A stretch of 7,282 nucleotides of DNA from assembly GCA_030614245.1 (NCBI GenBank), contig JAUWKK010000139.1, forward strand, positions 1 to 7,282. Reading direction: 5' to 3'. The notes below the pieces were generated by a model. That model was given only the letters and a program-made list of their open reading frames with translations. It was not told the DNA's origin and did not search any database. Position 1 is the first letter of the stretch. The number at the start of each line of letters is the position of its first letter. The stretch comes from Planctomycetota bacterium (GTDB taxonomy: Bacteria; Planctomycetota; PUPC01; JABMSA01; JAUWKK01). Positions 1 to 7,196 of the stretch are shown here, piece after piece. Both the position numbers and the translations under genes were made by a program.

Positions 1-1083
1 AAGCACAACCTTCACACTCTCCCCCGCCAGCTTCGAGACGTAATACAGCGGCACGCTTGCCGAGAAGCGGATCGGCTCATCTTCGTGCCAGATCAGCTTG
101 GGCAGTATGCTGAAGTAATCTTCCGGCTTCAGCGTTATCTCGGAGTGCTCGGCGCCGATCGCGCCGGCCACCTGCTTAGCGTACGGCAGTTCCGAATAGC
201 CCCGCTCGGCGAAGCCCACCGAGAACGTACGGATCTTCTCCGTCGCGTGCAGCGCCATCATCGCCGCGATGGCGCTCGAATCCAGCCCGCCGCTCAGGAA
301 CATCCCCAGCGGCACGTCGCTCATCAGCCGCGCACGGACGGAATCCTCGAACAGCGCCTCAAAACGCTCGCACCATTCGCCGTCGGAGACGCCCTCCTCC
401 GTCACTTGCTCGTCGAGATACCAGTACTCCCGCTTCTGAATATCTCCGTCGTCAAAGGTCAGCGTATGCGCCGGCATCAGTTTGTGGATGCCCTTGAAGA
501 GCGTCTCCGGGCGCGAGACGTACCCGAAAGCCAGCATCTCCGGCATCATCCCCGGATTCAGCTCGGCCTTCATCAGCCCCGACGCCAGCACAGACTTGAT
601 CTCGGAACCGAATACCAGCCGCCCGCCGCCGACCCAGTAATACAGCGGCTTGATGCCCAACCGATCGCGGGCAAGAAACGTCCTGCGCGCCTTCTGATCG
701 TGGATCGCAAAGGCGAACATCCCCTGCAAGTACTCGACGCAATCCTCGCCGTATTCCTCATACAGGTGCAGAATCGTCTCGGTATCGCTGTGCGTCCTGT
801 ATCGGTGGCCGCGTTTTTCGAGGTTCTTTCGCAGCTCCGCGTGGTTGTAGATCTCTCCGTTGTAGACTATCCAGATCGATTCGTCCTCGTTGGCCATCGG
901 CTGGTGCCCGCCGCTGACGTCTATGATGCTCAGCCGCCGGTGTCCCATGCCCACCGTTCCGTTGCGATAGACGCCCTCGTCGTCCGGCCCGCGATGCGCC
1001 ATCACCGAGGACATCCTCCGGATCACGCGCTCGGCAACCTGGCCGCGGTCCTTACACCCGATTATTCCGCAGATGCCGCACTT
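1..1083 (-). CDS. asnB: Asparagine synthetase (glutamine-hydrolysing)-type amidotransferase, N-terminal part; canonical start codon missing
   Basis: Class II glutamine amidotransferase fused to an ATP-dependent synthetase domain: it releases ammonia from glutamine and transfers it to an AMP-activated carboxylate (aspartate, or a sugar acid in polysaccharide loci). I translated the minus strand by hand. Counting the missing Met as 1, the N-terminal nucleophile is Cys2 (CGICGIIG), followed by HRGPDDEG (30-37), the glutamine-binding Arg49 in GHRRLSIIDVSGGHQPM, NGEIYNH (75-81) and Asp100 (HSDTE). The PP-loop SGGLDSS is at 264-270, then FSVGF and DEPIRFSASVPLYYVSKLA, typical of AsnB-like proteins in exopolysaccharide clusters. 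The frame is open to the left edge (about 360 codons of a usual 600-660), so the C-terminus is outside. Oddity: the codon before Cys2 (1081-1083) is AAG, and four codons further upstream is an in-frame TAA. The next in-frame starts are GTG at 1026 and ATG at 1014, and both drop Cys2. An AAAGGG lies 13 nt upstream. It follows the lyase-like gene by 48 nt. The family is certain; whether an intact product is made is not. It may be an enzyme of sugar amidation rather than of asparagine supply. Confidence 0.9.
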
Positions 1084-1131
1084 ACAGTAGTATTAGCCCT
1101 TTCTCGCGGCAGTCGCGATTATGTTCCGGCC

Positions 1132-3297
1132 TCAGCCGATGCGCGCCCCGGCGCCCGTAAGATGGCAGATACTCTCACTCTCGGCATCAACCACGCGGAA
1201 GATACCGTCACCCGCACGCTCGAACGTCACTTCGGACGGCTCATCACGAAACGGAAACAGCAGGAACGCTGCGGTTGTGTCGCCTTCGGCAACTGCGGAG
1301 CAGACGATCTGCTCGGCATCCTTCACCGTGCCGTAGACCTCCGACACCCGGCAGGCCGCCACACTCATCGTCATCCGTTCCGCTGGCACGATCATCAGCC
1401 CGGCGTCGCCATTCCTGATGACGGCCCGCTCGTCGCTCACCTGCGCCCGGCAGCCCGGCGCGAGATGGAAATGCCATTCGTACGCGTGCCGCCCGCGCGT
1501 CGTTAACTCATCGCTCACGATCCAGTATCGTCCCTTCACAAACATCACCTTGCGCCGATGCACGACGGGATCGGCCAGCCTCGTGTACCCGTCGTGCTCG
1601 CCGTCGACATAATCGAAGGCTTTGCCGGTCAGCCAGTGATGCAGCTTGTGCCGCGGCTCGAGGGCCCAGCAGAACGGGCCGTCGGCTACGCCCTGGTCGA
1701 CGCCGTCGACGGTAACCGTGTTATGAGTCCGCGTCGCCCGCCACGGGTCGCGATCCGGCGGCGGATAGCGAAACGTGCCCGGGTCGATTATCATCGGCAG
1801 GCCCGCCGCCCAGAGCTCGAACGCCAGCGTATCCGCGTGGCCGTGTCCCGCTCCCGGCATACCCATCGGGCCGCAATCGAACCACAGGTAATCCGCGTCG
1901 GGTGCCCAGGACGACCGCATCACGAAATAGCCGCCATCCTTCAGCGCGGCCGAAGCCGCAGGCGGCTCGCGCGATTCCACCGACGCGTATCGCTCGACCG
2001 CACCGGGACCCAGCAGCCAGATCGTCTCGATCGCCGGGCCCGCCTGTGCCGGATTGCAGCGCTGCGCCGCGAACTTGAACTCGCCATTGTTGAACCAGGC
2101 CGCCGCCGTAGAGAGCAGCGCCCCGGGATCGTTAGGCTCCCATTCTTCCATCCGCAGCGCCCGGCCGCCGTCGGAATCGCCTATCATGGGCGTCGTTCCG
2201 GCGGGCGTGAGCGTCGCCGTCACAGCCGCGACCATCCGCTCGAGGATCGCAAGCTCGCCGCGTTCGAGCGGATCGCCGTTAAGCTCGCCCAGAATCGCGC
2301 GCTGCAGATAGAAGTCCGTCGAGTAACGATGATAATACGTCGACTGCTCATATTCAATGCCGTCGGGGCGGACCTGGCGGCGAATCTCGTCCGACAGAAT
2401 CCGCCCGCCCAGCCGGCGCCAGCGTTCCGACGGCCGAAGCTCGGGCAACATCGTGCCGAGCATCCACAGCCCCAGCCCCTCGCCCTGCAGGTGCGTGTTA
2501 GGCGCGTAGTAATACGACAGATACGCCTCGATCCGAAGGGCATGCACCCGCAGCCATTTGATCATATCCCACAGCAGCGCTTGATCGATAGTGTCGCGGA
2601 ACAGGTGCATCGCCCACAGCCACGACATCGCCCGGAACGCCAGCTCGAGGCCCGACGCCCACGCCAGACCGCGGCCGGGCGGGTTATTCGCCATCCAGTC
2701 GCGCACGTGCGCCGCAAAACACTCGGCATACTTCGCATCGCCAGTGAAGACGTAAGCCTTGCCAAGTTGCTGGAAATACTGATGCCGATGCAGCTCCCAG
2801 ACGATTTTCGGATCTCCGCCCGGTCTTTTATCGGGCGAACTGATATCCGCCCAGAAAACGTCCGGAAAGGTCACGCCGTTCACCGGATCGCGGTTCCACC
2901 GCGGCGGATTGCCAAACTCCACGCCCCGATAGCCCAGAATATCGAACCTGCCCGCCAGGATCGCATCGGCCTGTCTCGCGGCATTCGCGGCTTCATCAGG
3001 AAACAGCTCCGCTATCCGCCCTGTGATCGCGTGAAGTTCCACCGGCTCCACGAAGAATCGCGGCATCGTGCGCGAGCGCCGGGCCTCCCACAGCTTCGCG
3101 CGGGCGGCGATGACGTCATTCGGCACATCGATGTCGAGCGACCTTATCAACGTCCGATCGCTCAGATCGTTCAGGGAGCTGTTCGGACAGAAGCGGTCGA
3201 TGCGCACTCTGAGCGCCTGGCCCGTTCGCCAGGCGAACTCGCCCGGGCTCATCCGCACCAGGCGCTTCAGTTTTTGCAGTACTCCCCGGCTCATCAT
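1132..3297 (-). CDS. Heparinase II/III-like (alginate lyase-type) family protein
   Basis: About 721 residues, the usual size for heparinase II/III-family proteins of polysaccharide biosynthesis loci. Family members cleave uronic-acid-containing glycans by beta-elimination. The N-terminus (KLKRLVRMSPGEFAWRTGQA) is the short basic helix common in cluster-encoded members and is not a signal peptide, so a cytoplasmic site is inferred. Residues about 90-370 look like the all-alpha toroid, with WNRDPVNGV (134-142), PNTHLQGEG (266-274, candidate His/Glu) and EYEQSTYYHRY (315-325, candidate catalytic Tyr). From about 450 comes the beta-sandwich heparinase II/III domain with the hallmark GHGHADTLAFELW (484-496), IIDPGTFRY (503-511) and THNTVTVDG (524-532). 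All the expected His/Tyr positions appear present, so it is probably active. The start is at 3297, where ATG overlaps the previous gene's TGA (ATGA); a second ATG at 3294 is equally possible, since AGGGG at 3302-3306 sits 4 or 7 nt upstream. A 12-codon upstream extension to 3333 is unlikely. Substrate unknown; it may trim or edit the polymer made by this cluster. Confidence 0.9.
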   Translation of the reverse strand: MMSRGVLQKLKRLVRMSPGEFAWRTGQALRVRIDRFCPNSSLNDLSDRTLIRSLDIDVPNDVIAARAKLWEARRSRTMPRFFVEPVELHAITGRIAELFPDEAANAARQADAILAGRFDILGYRGVEFGNPPRWNRDPVNGVTFPDVFWADISSPDKRPGGDPKIVWELHRHQYFQQLGKAYVFTGDAKYAECFAAHVRDWMANNPPGRGLAWASGLELAFRAMSWLWAMHLFRDTIDQALLWDMIKWLRVHALRIEAYLSYYYAPNTHLQGEGLGLWMLGTMLPELRPSERWRRLGGRILSDEIRRQVRPDGIEYEQSTYYHRYSTDFYLQRAILGELNGDPLERGELAILERMVAAVTATLTPAGTTPMIGDSDGGRALRMEEWEPNDPGALLSTAAAWFNNGEFKFAAQRCNPAQAGPAIETIWLLGPGAVERYASVESREPPAASAALKDGGYFVMRSSWAPDADYLWFDCGPMGMPGAGHGHADTLAFELWAAGLPMIIDPGTFRYPPPDRDPWRATRTHNTVTVDGVDQGVADGPFCWALEPRHKLHHWLTGKAFDYVDGEHDGYTRLADPVVHRRKVMFVKGRYWIVSDELTTRGRHAYEWHFHLAPGCRAQVSDERAVIRNGDAGLMIVPAERMTMSVAACRVSEVYGTVKDAEQIVCSAVAEGDTTAAFLLFPFRDEPSEVTFERAGDGIFRVVDAESESICHLTGAGARIG

Positions 3298-4430
3298 TTC
3301 GCCCCTGCCGCCGCATTGTATAGCTCGGCCCACATCTTCGAGATCGGGCCGTCGACCTCGTATAGCTTTTCGAAACGCCGCCTGGCCTGCCGTCCCAGCG
3401 CCGCCGCGCGCTCGGGGGCGTCAAGCAGCTCGCAGACGGCCGCGGCGATGGCCTCCGGGTCCTTCGGCTCGATCAGCAGGCCCGCCTCGCCGTCTGCGAT
3501 CATCTCGGGCACCGCCCCCACTCGCGTTGCCACAATCGGCAGTCCGGCCGCCATCGCCTCGAGCACGACCATCGGGAAGTTCTCTCCGTGCGACGGCAGC
3601 AGGAAGATATCCGCCGCCGCGTAGAGCTCGTGGCGTTTATCGACATCGACCGCGCCGGGCAGCAGCACGAGCCCGTCGAGACCAAGCTCCCCGATTCTGT
3701 CCAGGAGCCGCTGCCTGGTGCCGGGCTCCCGGGAGTCGTCGGTCCCGGCGGCGATCCAATACGCCTCCGGGTGCTTCTCGCGGACGATTGCGGCTGCGTC
3801 GAGCATATCGAACTTCCCCTTGAACGTCCCCAGCGCGCCCAGGTTCACGATCAGGCGCCTTCCTTCCGGCACGCCGAACGCCGCCCGGCTCGCCTCGCGC
3901 GGCGGCAGGTTACGATACGCCGCGCCCCGCACGCCGTTCGGCACGATCGCCAGCCGGCCGGGTTCCGTCATCCCCGACAGCACCCCGTGCCAGTATTCCG
4001 ACATCACCACCACCTGCGTGCAGCGCCGCAGAGCCCATCGGATGCACGCCCGGAGCAGTCTGCCCGACTTCTCCCAGAGCTTGTCGAAGTCGTCGGCGTG
4101 CACGTGCAGGATCGCCTTTCGGCCGAGCATCCGCACGAGCAGTACGTCGCGCGACTTGCGGAAGAAATCATACCGCGCACCATGGTGAATGTGCACCACC
4201 TGCGCGCGCGACCGGACCACCGCCACCAGCAGGCCCCAGAGCATCCCGAGCTGCGACATCACACCGGTGATGAGCCACCGGTCCGGGCGCGTCCGCTTAG
4301 AGCTGCTGAACGTCGAAACGTCCACGTAGTCCACCAGCGGGCCGGCGAGGAGTTCGTTCAAGAGCGTACGGATGCCGCCCGGCGAATCGCCGCTGATCGG
4401 CCCGACTATCAGTACCCGTAGCTTAGCCAT
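3294..4430 (-). CDS. Glycosyltransferase family 4 (GT-B), EPS-type (glycosyltransferase C)
   Basis: About 378 residues, normal for a GT4 retaining glycosyltransferase that moves a sugar from a nucleotide donor to a lipid-linked or growing glycan at the cytoplasmic membrane face. The N-terminal Rossmann domain starts at once with AKLRVLIVGPISGDSPGGIRTLLNEL; the GG-containing loop (about 17-19) binds the acceptor or donor phosphate. VVHIHHG (78-84), HVHADD (about 109-114) and VPNGV (163-167) follow, the last marking the interdomain linker. The C-terminal domain has GTFKGKFDMLDA (201-212) and the donor-binding EX7E pair Glu283/Glu291 within PSHGENFPMVVLEAMAAGLP. I chose the ATG at 4430 because it places the first beta-strand at the N-terminus and has AGG 6 nt upstream. 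The alternative GTG at 4466 overlaps the previous gene's stop (GTGA) and would add 12 residues. The 3' end overlaps the lyase-like gene by ATGA. Donor and acceptor sugars cannot be read from sequence. Confidence 0.92.
   Translation of the reverse strand: MAKLRVLIVGPISGDSPGGIRTLLNELLAGPLVDYVDVSTFSSSKRTRPDRWLITGVMSQLGMLWGLLVAVVRSRAQVVHIHHGARYDFFRKSRDVLLVRMLGRKAILHVHADDFDKLWEKSGRLLRACIRWALRRCTQVVVMSEYWHGVLSGMTEPGRLAIVPNGVRGAAYRNLPPREASRAAFGVPEGRRLIVNLGALGTFKGKFDMLDAAAIVREKHPEAYWIAAGTDDSREPGTRQRLLDRIGELGLDGLVLLPGAVDVDKRHELYAAADIFLLPSHGENFPMVVLEAMAAGLPIVATRVGAVPEMIADGEAGLLIEPKDPEAIAAAVCELLDAPERAAALGRQARRRFEKLYEVDGPISKMWAELYNAAAGAK
3302..3306 (-). promoter_or_regulatory. Ribosome binding site for the heparinase-like gene
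   Basis: AGGGG on the minus strand, inside the last codons of glycosyltransferase C, 4 nt before the ATG at 3297 and 7 nt before the ATG at 3294. It supports a start at this ATGATG pair rather than at the upstream ATG (3333). Confidence 0.5.
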
Positions 4431-4462
4431 CCTGAGCCTGTTCTCGCTGTCTTGCGGCACGT

Positions 4463-5644
4463 TCACCGGCGGCCCGATGGACGCCGTTTCCCGGTTATTT
4501 CGGTGAAGAGCCGCTGGTAGTTTTCGATCATTTTCTGCTGCGAATAGTGCTCGACAGCACGCATGCGGGCGCGCCGGCCCATTTCGCGCAGCCTTTCGCT
4601 GTCGGAGAGCACCTCGATCAAAACGTTCGGCAGCGTCCCGACACGTTCAAGATCGATGATACGCCCCGATTCAACGTCAATGATTGCGACTGGATTGTCA
4701 CCCACGGCGGTCGCCACGGCCGGCACTCCCGACGCCATAGCCTCGAGCAGTGCCATCGAGAGGCCCTCGGCGTCCGATGCCAGCACGAAGATATCCATCA
4801 GTGCCATGAGACGCGGGACATCGTCACTGTATCCAGCGAAGAAGACGCGTTCGGCAACGCCGCGTTCGGCAGCGAGTTCGCGCATTTCGCCGAGCAGCGG
4901 GCCGTCTCCGGCGATCAGCGCCGACGCGTTCGGAAAAAACTCGATCACCTTCGGCATGGCGTCGATCAGGCGGTCGATGCCTTTGCCGGCGACGATCCTC
5001 GAGCAAGCGCCGAGCACCGGGCCTTCCGGCGGCAGGCCAAGTTCCGTCAGCCCGGCCCGCCGGTCGAGCTCGATCTCGCACCTTGATGCATCTATGCCGT
5101 TGGGGATGACTATCACGTCGTCCGGCTTGCAGACGCGCGCTTCCACGAGTTCGGCCCGGGCGCTTTGAGAGATTCCGGTAATGCAGGAGGCGAAACGCGC
5201 CAGTATCGGCTCTAAGCGCGCCACGCGCCTGGTCTTGCGGAACTCGACGGTGGCGATGCCGCCGTGAGATGTATAGATGAAAGCCCGCCGTAATCTCGAG
5301 CAGGCCGGAATGACGGCGAGCTTCGCTGCGGGGATGCCCCAGAAAAGCGCCTGGAAGTTGTGAGCGTGAACGATGTCGATTCGCTCGCGGCGCAGGATGC
5401 GCGCCAGTCGGAACCAGATCGATGGCCTGATGCCGGCGGCCTTGTTCAGGTTATGCACGGTGTAACCGCGCTCGCGGAGCTGCTCGCCGAAGCAGCCCAC
5501 ATCCTCTATCACGCAGGCCGACAGCTCGAAGCGGGTGGGATCGAAGGCCTGGACAAGCCGCGCTACGAGCGCCTCCAGCCCTCCGAGCCCCAGCCTTGAG
5601 ACCAATTGCAGCACGCGTATCCGGTTGTCGTCCCCTTCAGGCAT
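4463..5644 (-). CDS. Glycosyltransferase family 4 (GT-B), EPS-type (glycosyltransferase B)
   Basis: About 393 residues. Retaining GT4 enzyme with N-terminal IRVLQLVSRLGLGGLEALVARL (GG loop near 21-22), VHAHNFQAL (92-100), TSHGG (about 125-129) and the linker motif IPNGID (180-185). The donor domain carries GACSRIVAGKGIDRLIDA (212-229), AGDGPLL (about 245-251), FFAGYSDDVPRLMALMDIF and the EX7E pair Glu293/Glu301 in SDAEGLSMALLEAMASGVP. The opening RLGLGGLE resembles sugar transferases found in exosortase-associated polysaccharide loci, though I cannot test membership. The ATG at 5644 has a good Shine-Dalgarno (GGAGAG, 5649-5654, 4 nt upstream) and overlaps the end of glycosyltransferase A by 8 nt, so coupling is likely. 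The frame stays open upstream to 5842, but those 66 residues overlap gene A and are low-complexity Ser/Thr/Pro, hence not coding. The stop at 4463-4465 lies 32 nt before the preferred start of glycosyltransferase C. Sugar specificity unknown. Confidence 0.92.
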   Translation of the reverse strand: MPEGDDNRIRVLQLVSRLGLGGLEALVARLVQAFDPTRFELSACVIEDVGCFGEQLRERGYTVHNLNKAAGIRPSIWFRLARILRRERIDIVHAHNFQALFWGIPAAKLAVIPACSRLRRAFIYTSHGGIATVEFRKTRRVARLEPILARFASCITGISQSARAELVEARVCKPDDVIVIPNGIDASRCEIELDRRAGLTELGLPPEGPVLGACSRIVAGKGIDRLIDAMPKVIEFFPNASALIAGDGPLLGEMRELAAERGVAERVFFAGYSDDVPRLMALMDIFVLASDAEGLSMALLEAMASGVPAVATAVGDNPVAIIDVESGRIIDLERVGTLPNVLIEVLSDSERLREMGRRARMRAVEHYSQQKMIENYQRLFTEITGKRRPSGRR

Positions 5645-7001
5645 AGGTCTCTCCGGGGAGGGTGAATGGCAGCATTCCGTCCAGGATTTGGGCGAGGTGC
5701 TCGGTCTGGGGGCGGATATCAAGGCTTTCCACGACATCCCGGTCGGGATCGATCGCCACACCCCCGCTCCGCTTCTGTTCGAGCAGTTTTCGAAGGATGT
5801 CCTCGAGGCCGTGGACGTCGTTGTGTTCGAAGACATATCCACATCGTGCTCTTGCGATCAGGCGCCCCGTGGCGCCGTCGGGTTCGGTCAGTGCGAGCAC
5901 GGGCTTGCCGGCGGCGATGTATTCGAAAACCTTCGCCGGAATCTGGAGCTTCTGCCGCGCAGCGAGCAGGAGCGCGACGTCGGCGCGGCGGATGCGTTCG
6001 ATCGCTTCGTGATGCGGCAGCCAGCCCGGCAAGTCGCTCGATCGCTCGAGGGCGTTGGCCTTAATGAGTTCGGGAAGCGGGCCGCTCGGGGTTTCGCGGC
6101 AGTTTCCGATGAACTCGAAGCGCAGTTCATCCGGCGCGGCATGACCACTGTCGATCAGGCGCCTGGCGGCTTCCAGCAGCCGGCGCGGGTCCCGGCTGTG
6201 ATACATTGATCCGATGTAGGTGATAGTCAGCGGCCCGCCGGGTTGTAGGGGCGGTTCGCGAACGGCCCCTACGAAATCCGCTCGGTCGTAACCGTTGAAG
6301 ACCACGTTGAACCGTTCGCCGCCGCCCGGCAGGATGCCACGGTAATGTGCGTCCATCTCGTCGGTGACGGTTACGATGCGTTCGGCCCCTGCCAGTGCGA
6401 GGCGTTCGAGCGGTGCGTTAATGCGCCGGGCGATGCGCGTGCGCTGGTAGTCGGGATGTGCATCGTTGAGCCACGGATCGCGCAAATCAGCGAGCCACCC
6501 GATGCCCGTCAGCGCGTGGAGCGCGGCTCCGATCAGTTGCACCGAGTTCGGTGGCGAACTGGTCATTATCGCGTCGATGCGCGTCTCCGAGGCCAGCTTG
6601 ATGCCCCGCCTGACGGCCATCGGCAGCCAGGGGAGGAATTCGTCGGGCAGGTACATCAGCGCGAGGGCGAGTTGGCACAGGAACGAGCGCTCTTTCGGCC
6701 TGGGGATCTGCGGCGACACAGCGCCATCCGGGGTATCCTCCGAAATGGCGGCAGGCCTGCGGAACTGCCGTCTGAGCAATCGATAGACCCCCCCGAATGA
6801 CGGCAGCATGGTGGTGAGCTCGACGATGATGCCATCGGGGGGCCGGGTGTCATCGGTGTTGGGATAGTACTTCGGATCGACGGTGAGCACAACCGGTCGC
6901 CAGCCGAATTCCGGCAGATGCCGCGCGAACTTGGCCATACGGCGCCCTCCGACGCTCGTATCGGGTGGAAAGTGATACGTGACGATCAAGAGTGTTTTCA
7001 T
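5637..7001 (-). CDS. Glycosyltransferase, GT-B fold, group 1/GT4-like (glycosyltransferase A)
   Basis: About 454 residues, first gene of the operon. The N-terminus MKTLLIVTYHFPPDTSVGGRR is the typical opening of a GT-B subfamily in surface polysaccharide loci, with the GG loop at about 18-19. Then come MTSSPPNSVQLIG (146-158), WLADLRDPW (169-177) and VVFNGYD (233-239), where the N-domain ends. The C-domain begins at ITYIGSMYHSRDPRRLLEA (260-278) and has the donor-site segment IPAKVFEYIAAGKPVLAL (354-371). Glu360 matches the second Glu of the GT4 EX7E motif, while the first Glu position is Leu352, as seen in this subfamily. The start at 7001 fits the family N-terminus but has no clear Shine-Dalgarno; an ATG at 7043 would add 14 residues that do not look like a glycosyltransferase. 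Residues 244-252, in the linker between domains, are encoded by a 28-nt palindrome (6245-6272). The 3' end overlaps glycosyltransferase B by 8 nt. Likely acts on a lipid-linked acceptor at the membrane; donor unknown. Confidence 0.9.
   Translation of the reverse strand: MKTLLIVTYHFPPDTSVGGRRMAKFARHLPEFGWRPVVLTVDPKYYPNTDDTRPPDGIIVELTTMLPSFGGVYRLLRRQFRRPAAISEDTPDGAVSPQIPRPKERSFLCQLALALMYLPDEFLPWLPMAVRRGIKLASETRIDAIMTSSPPNSVQLIGAALHALTGIGWLADLRDPWLNDAHPDYQRTRIARRINAPLERLALAGAERIVTVTDEMDAHYRGILPGGGERFNVVFNGYDRADFVGAVREPPLQPGGPLTITYIGSMYHSRDPRRLLEAARRLIDSGHAAPDELRFEFIGNCRETPSGPLPELIKANALERSSDLPGWLPHHEAIERIRRADVALLLAARQKLQIPAKVFEYIAAGKPVLALTEPDGATGRLIARARCGYVFEHNDVHGLEDILRKLLEQKRSGGVAIDPDRDVVESLDIRPQTEHLAQILDGMLPFTLPGETYA
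5649..5654 (-). promoter_or_regulatory. Ribosome binding site for glycosyltransferase B
   Basis: GGAGAG on the minus strand, 4 nt before the ATG at 5644 (6 nt when measured from GGAG). It lies inside the last codons of glycosyltransferase A. It decides the start of glycosyltransferase B against the long open extension to 5842, and it is the strongest Shine-Dalgarno in the window. Confidence 0.65.
6245..6272. repeat. 28-nt near-perfect palindrome inside glycosyltransferase A (REP-like)
   Basis: The outer arms are GTAGGGGC (6245-6252) and GCCCCTAC (6265-6272), exact reverse complements. The centre GTTCGCGAAC (6254-6263) is itself a perfect palindrome. The only mismatch in 14 symmetric pairs is G6253 against G6264. 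On the minus strand it is read in frame as residues 244-252 of the glycosyltransferase, in the linker between the N- and C-terminal domains. The shape (GTAGGGGC arms around TTCGCGAA) resembles short interspersed palindromes found in many copies in some bacterial genomes. That it is a mobile or REP-type repeat here is inference from symmetry; copy number cannot be seen in this window. Confidence 0.7.
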
Positions 7002-7045
7002 TACAACCGTGCTGCAACAGTGACGAGACCGGTGCACGAACATTC

Positions 7046-7062
7046 ACAGGCTCTTTGCCTGT
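7046..7062. other. Small hairpin in the leader of glycosyltransferase A
   Basis: ACAGGC (7046-7051) and GCCTGT (7057-7062) form a perfect 6-bp stem with a 5-nt loop, about 45 nt upstream of the chosen start at 7001. It adjoins the self-complementary GTATATAC (7061-7068). It could be an operator or a 5' untranslated stem-loop; a stem this short can also occur by chance. Confidence 0.3.
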
Positions 7063-7121
7063 ATATACTCAGGCGGAACGGGGGCCCGAGGTTACTGGAA
7101 TTGGCGCCCGGCCCGCTCGAT

Positions 7122-7179
7122 GGCCCTTTTCCACATATCATGTTCTAGTCTTATATCGAGAAAGTCGGCGCTTTTCCAC
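7122..7179. repeat. Pair of 13-nt direct repeats in the operon leader
   Basis: GGCCCTTTTCCAC at 7122-7134 and GGCGCTTTTCCAC at 7167-7179, same orientation, one mismatch, starts 45 nt apart. On the minus strand they read GTGGAAAAG followed by GGCC or CGCC. Both lie within the presumed promoter region of the operon and could be binding sites for a regulator, or chance similarity. Confidence 0.4.
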
Positions 7180-7196
7180 GCATTTTTGATGTGGGC

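Noticed and set aside
85..1506. 473-codon open frame on the plus strand
   Set aside because: Antisense to the conserved amidotransferase and the end of the lyase-like gene; low-complexity basic product with no motif.
1558..3624. 688-codon open frame on the plus strand
   Set aside because: It lies antisense to the lyase-like gene and runs on into glycosyltransferase C. Its product is Arg/Pro/His-rich with no domain, as expected for a shadow frame in GC-rich DNA.
4263..4282. 7-bp hairpin ACCGGTG / CACCGGT inside glycosyltransferase C
   Set aside because: A short perfect stem with a 6-nt loop is expected by chance in several kilobases of GC-rich coding sequence, and nothing else marks it.
3588..4421. 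277-codon open frame on the plus strand
   Set aside because: Fully antisense to glycosyltransferase C, with Arg/His/Pro-rich composition and no recognisable fold.
5645..5842. 66-residue N-terminal extension of glycosyltransferase B
   Set aside because: It overlaps glycosyltransferase A, has Ser/Thr/Pro-rich filler composition, and a good Shine-Dalgarno with ATG at 5644 starts the conserved domain.
5535..6209. 224-codon open frame on the plus strand
   Set aside because: Antisense to the overlap of glycosyltransferases A and B; no motif, and the minus-strand genes explain the bases.
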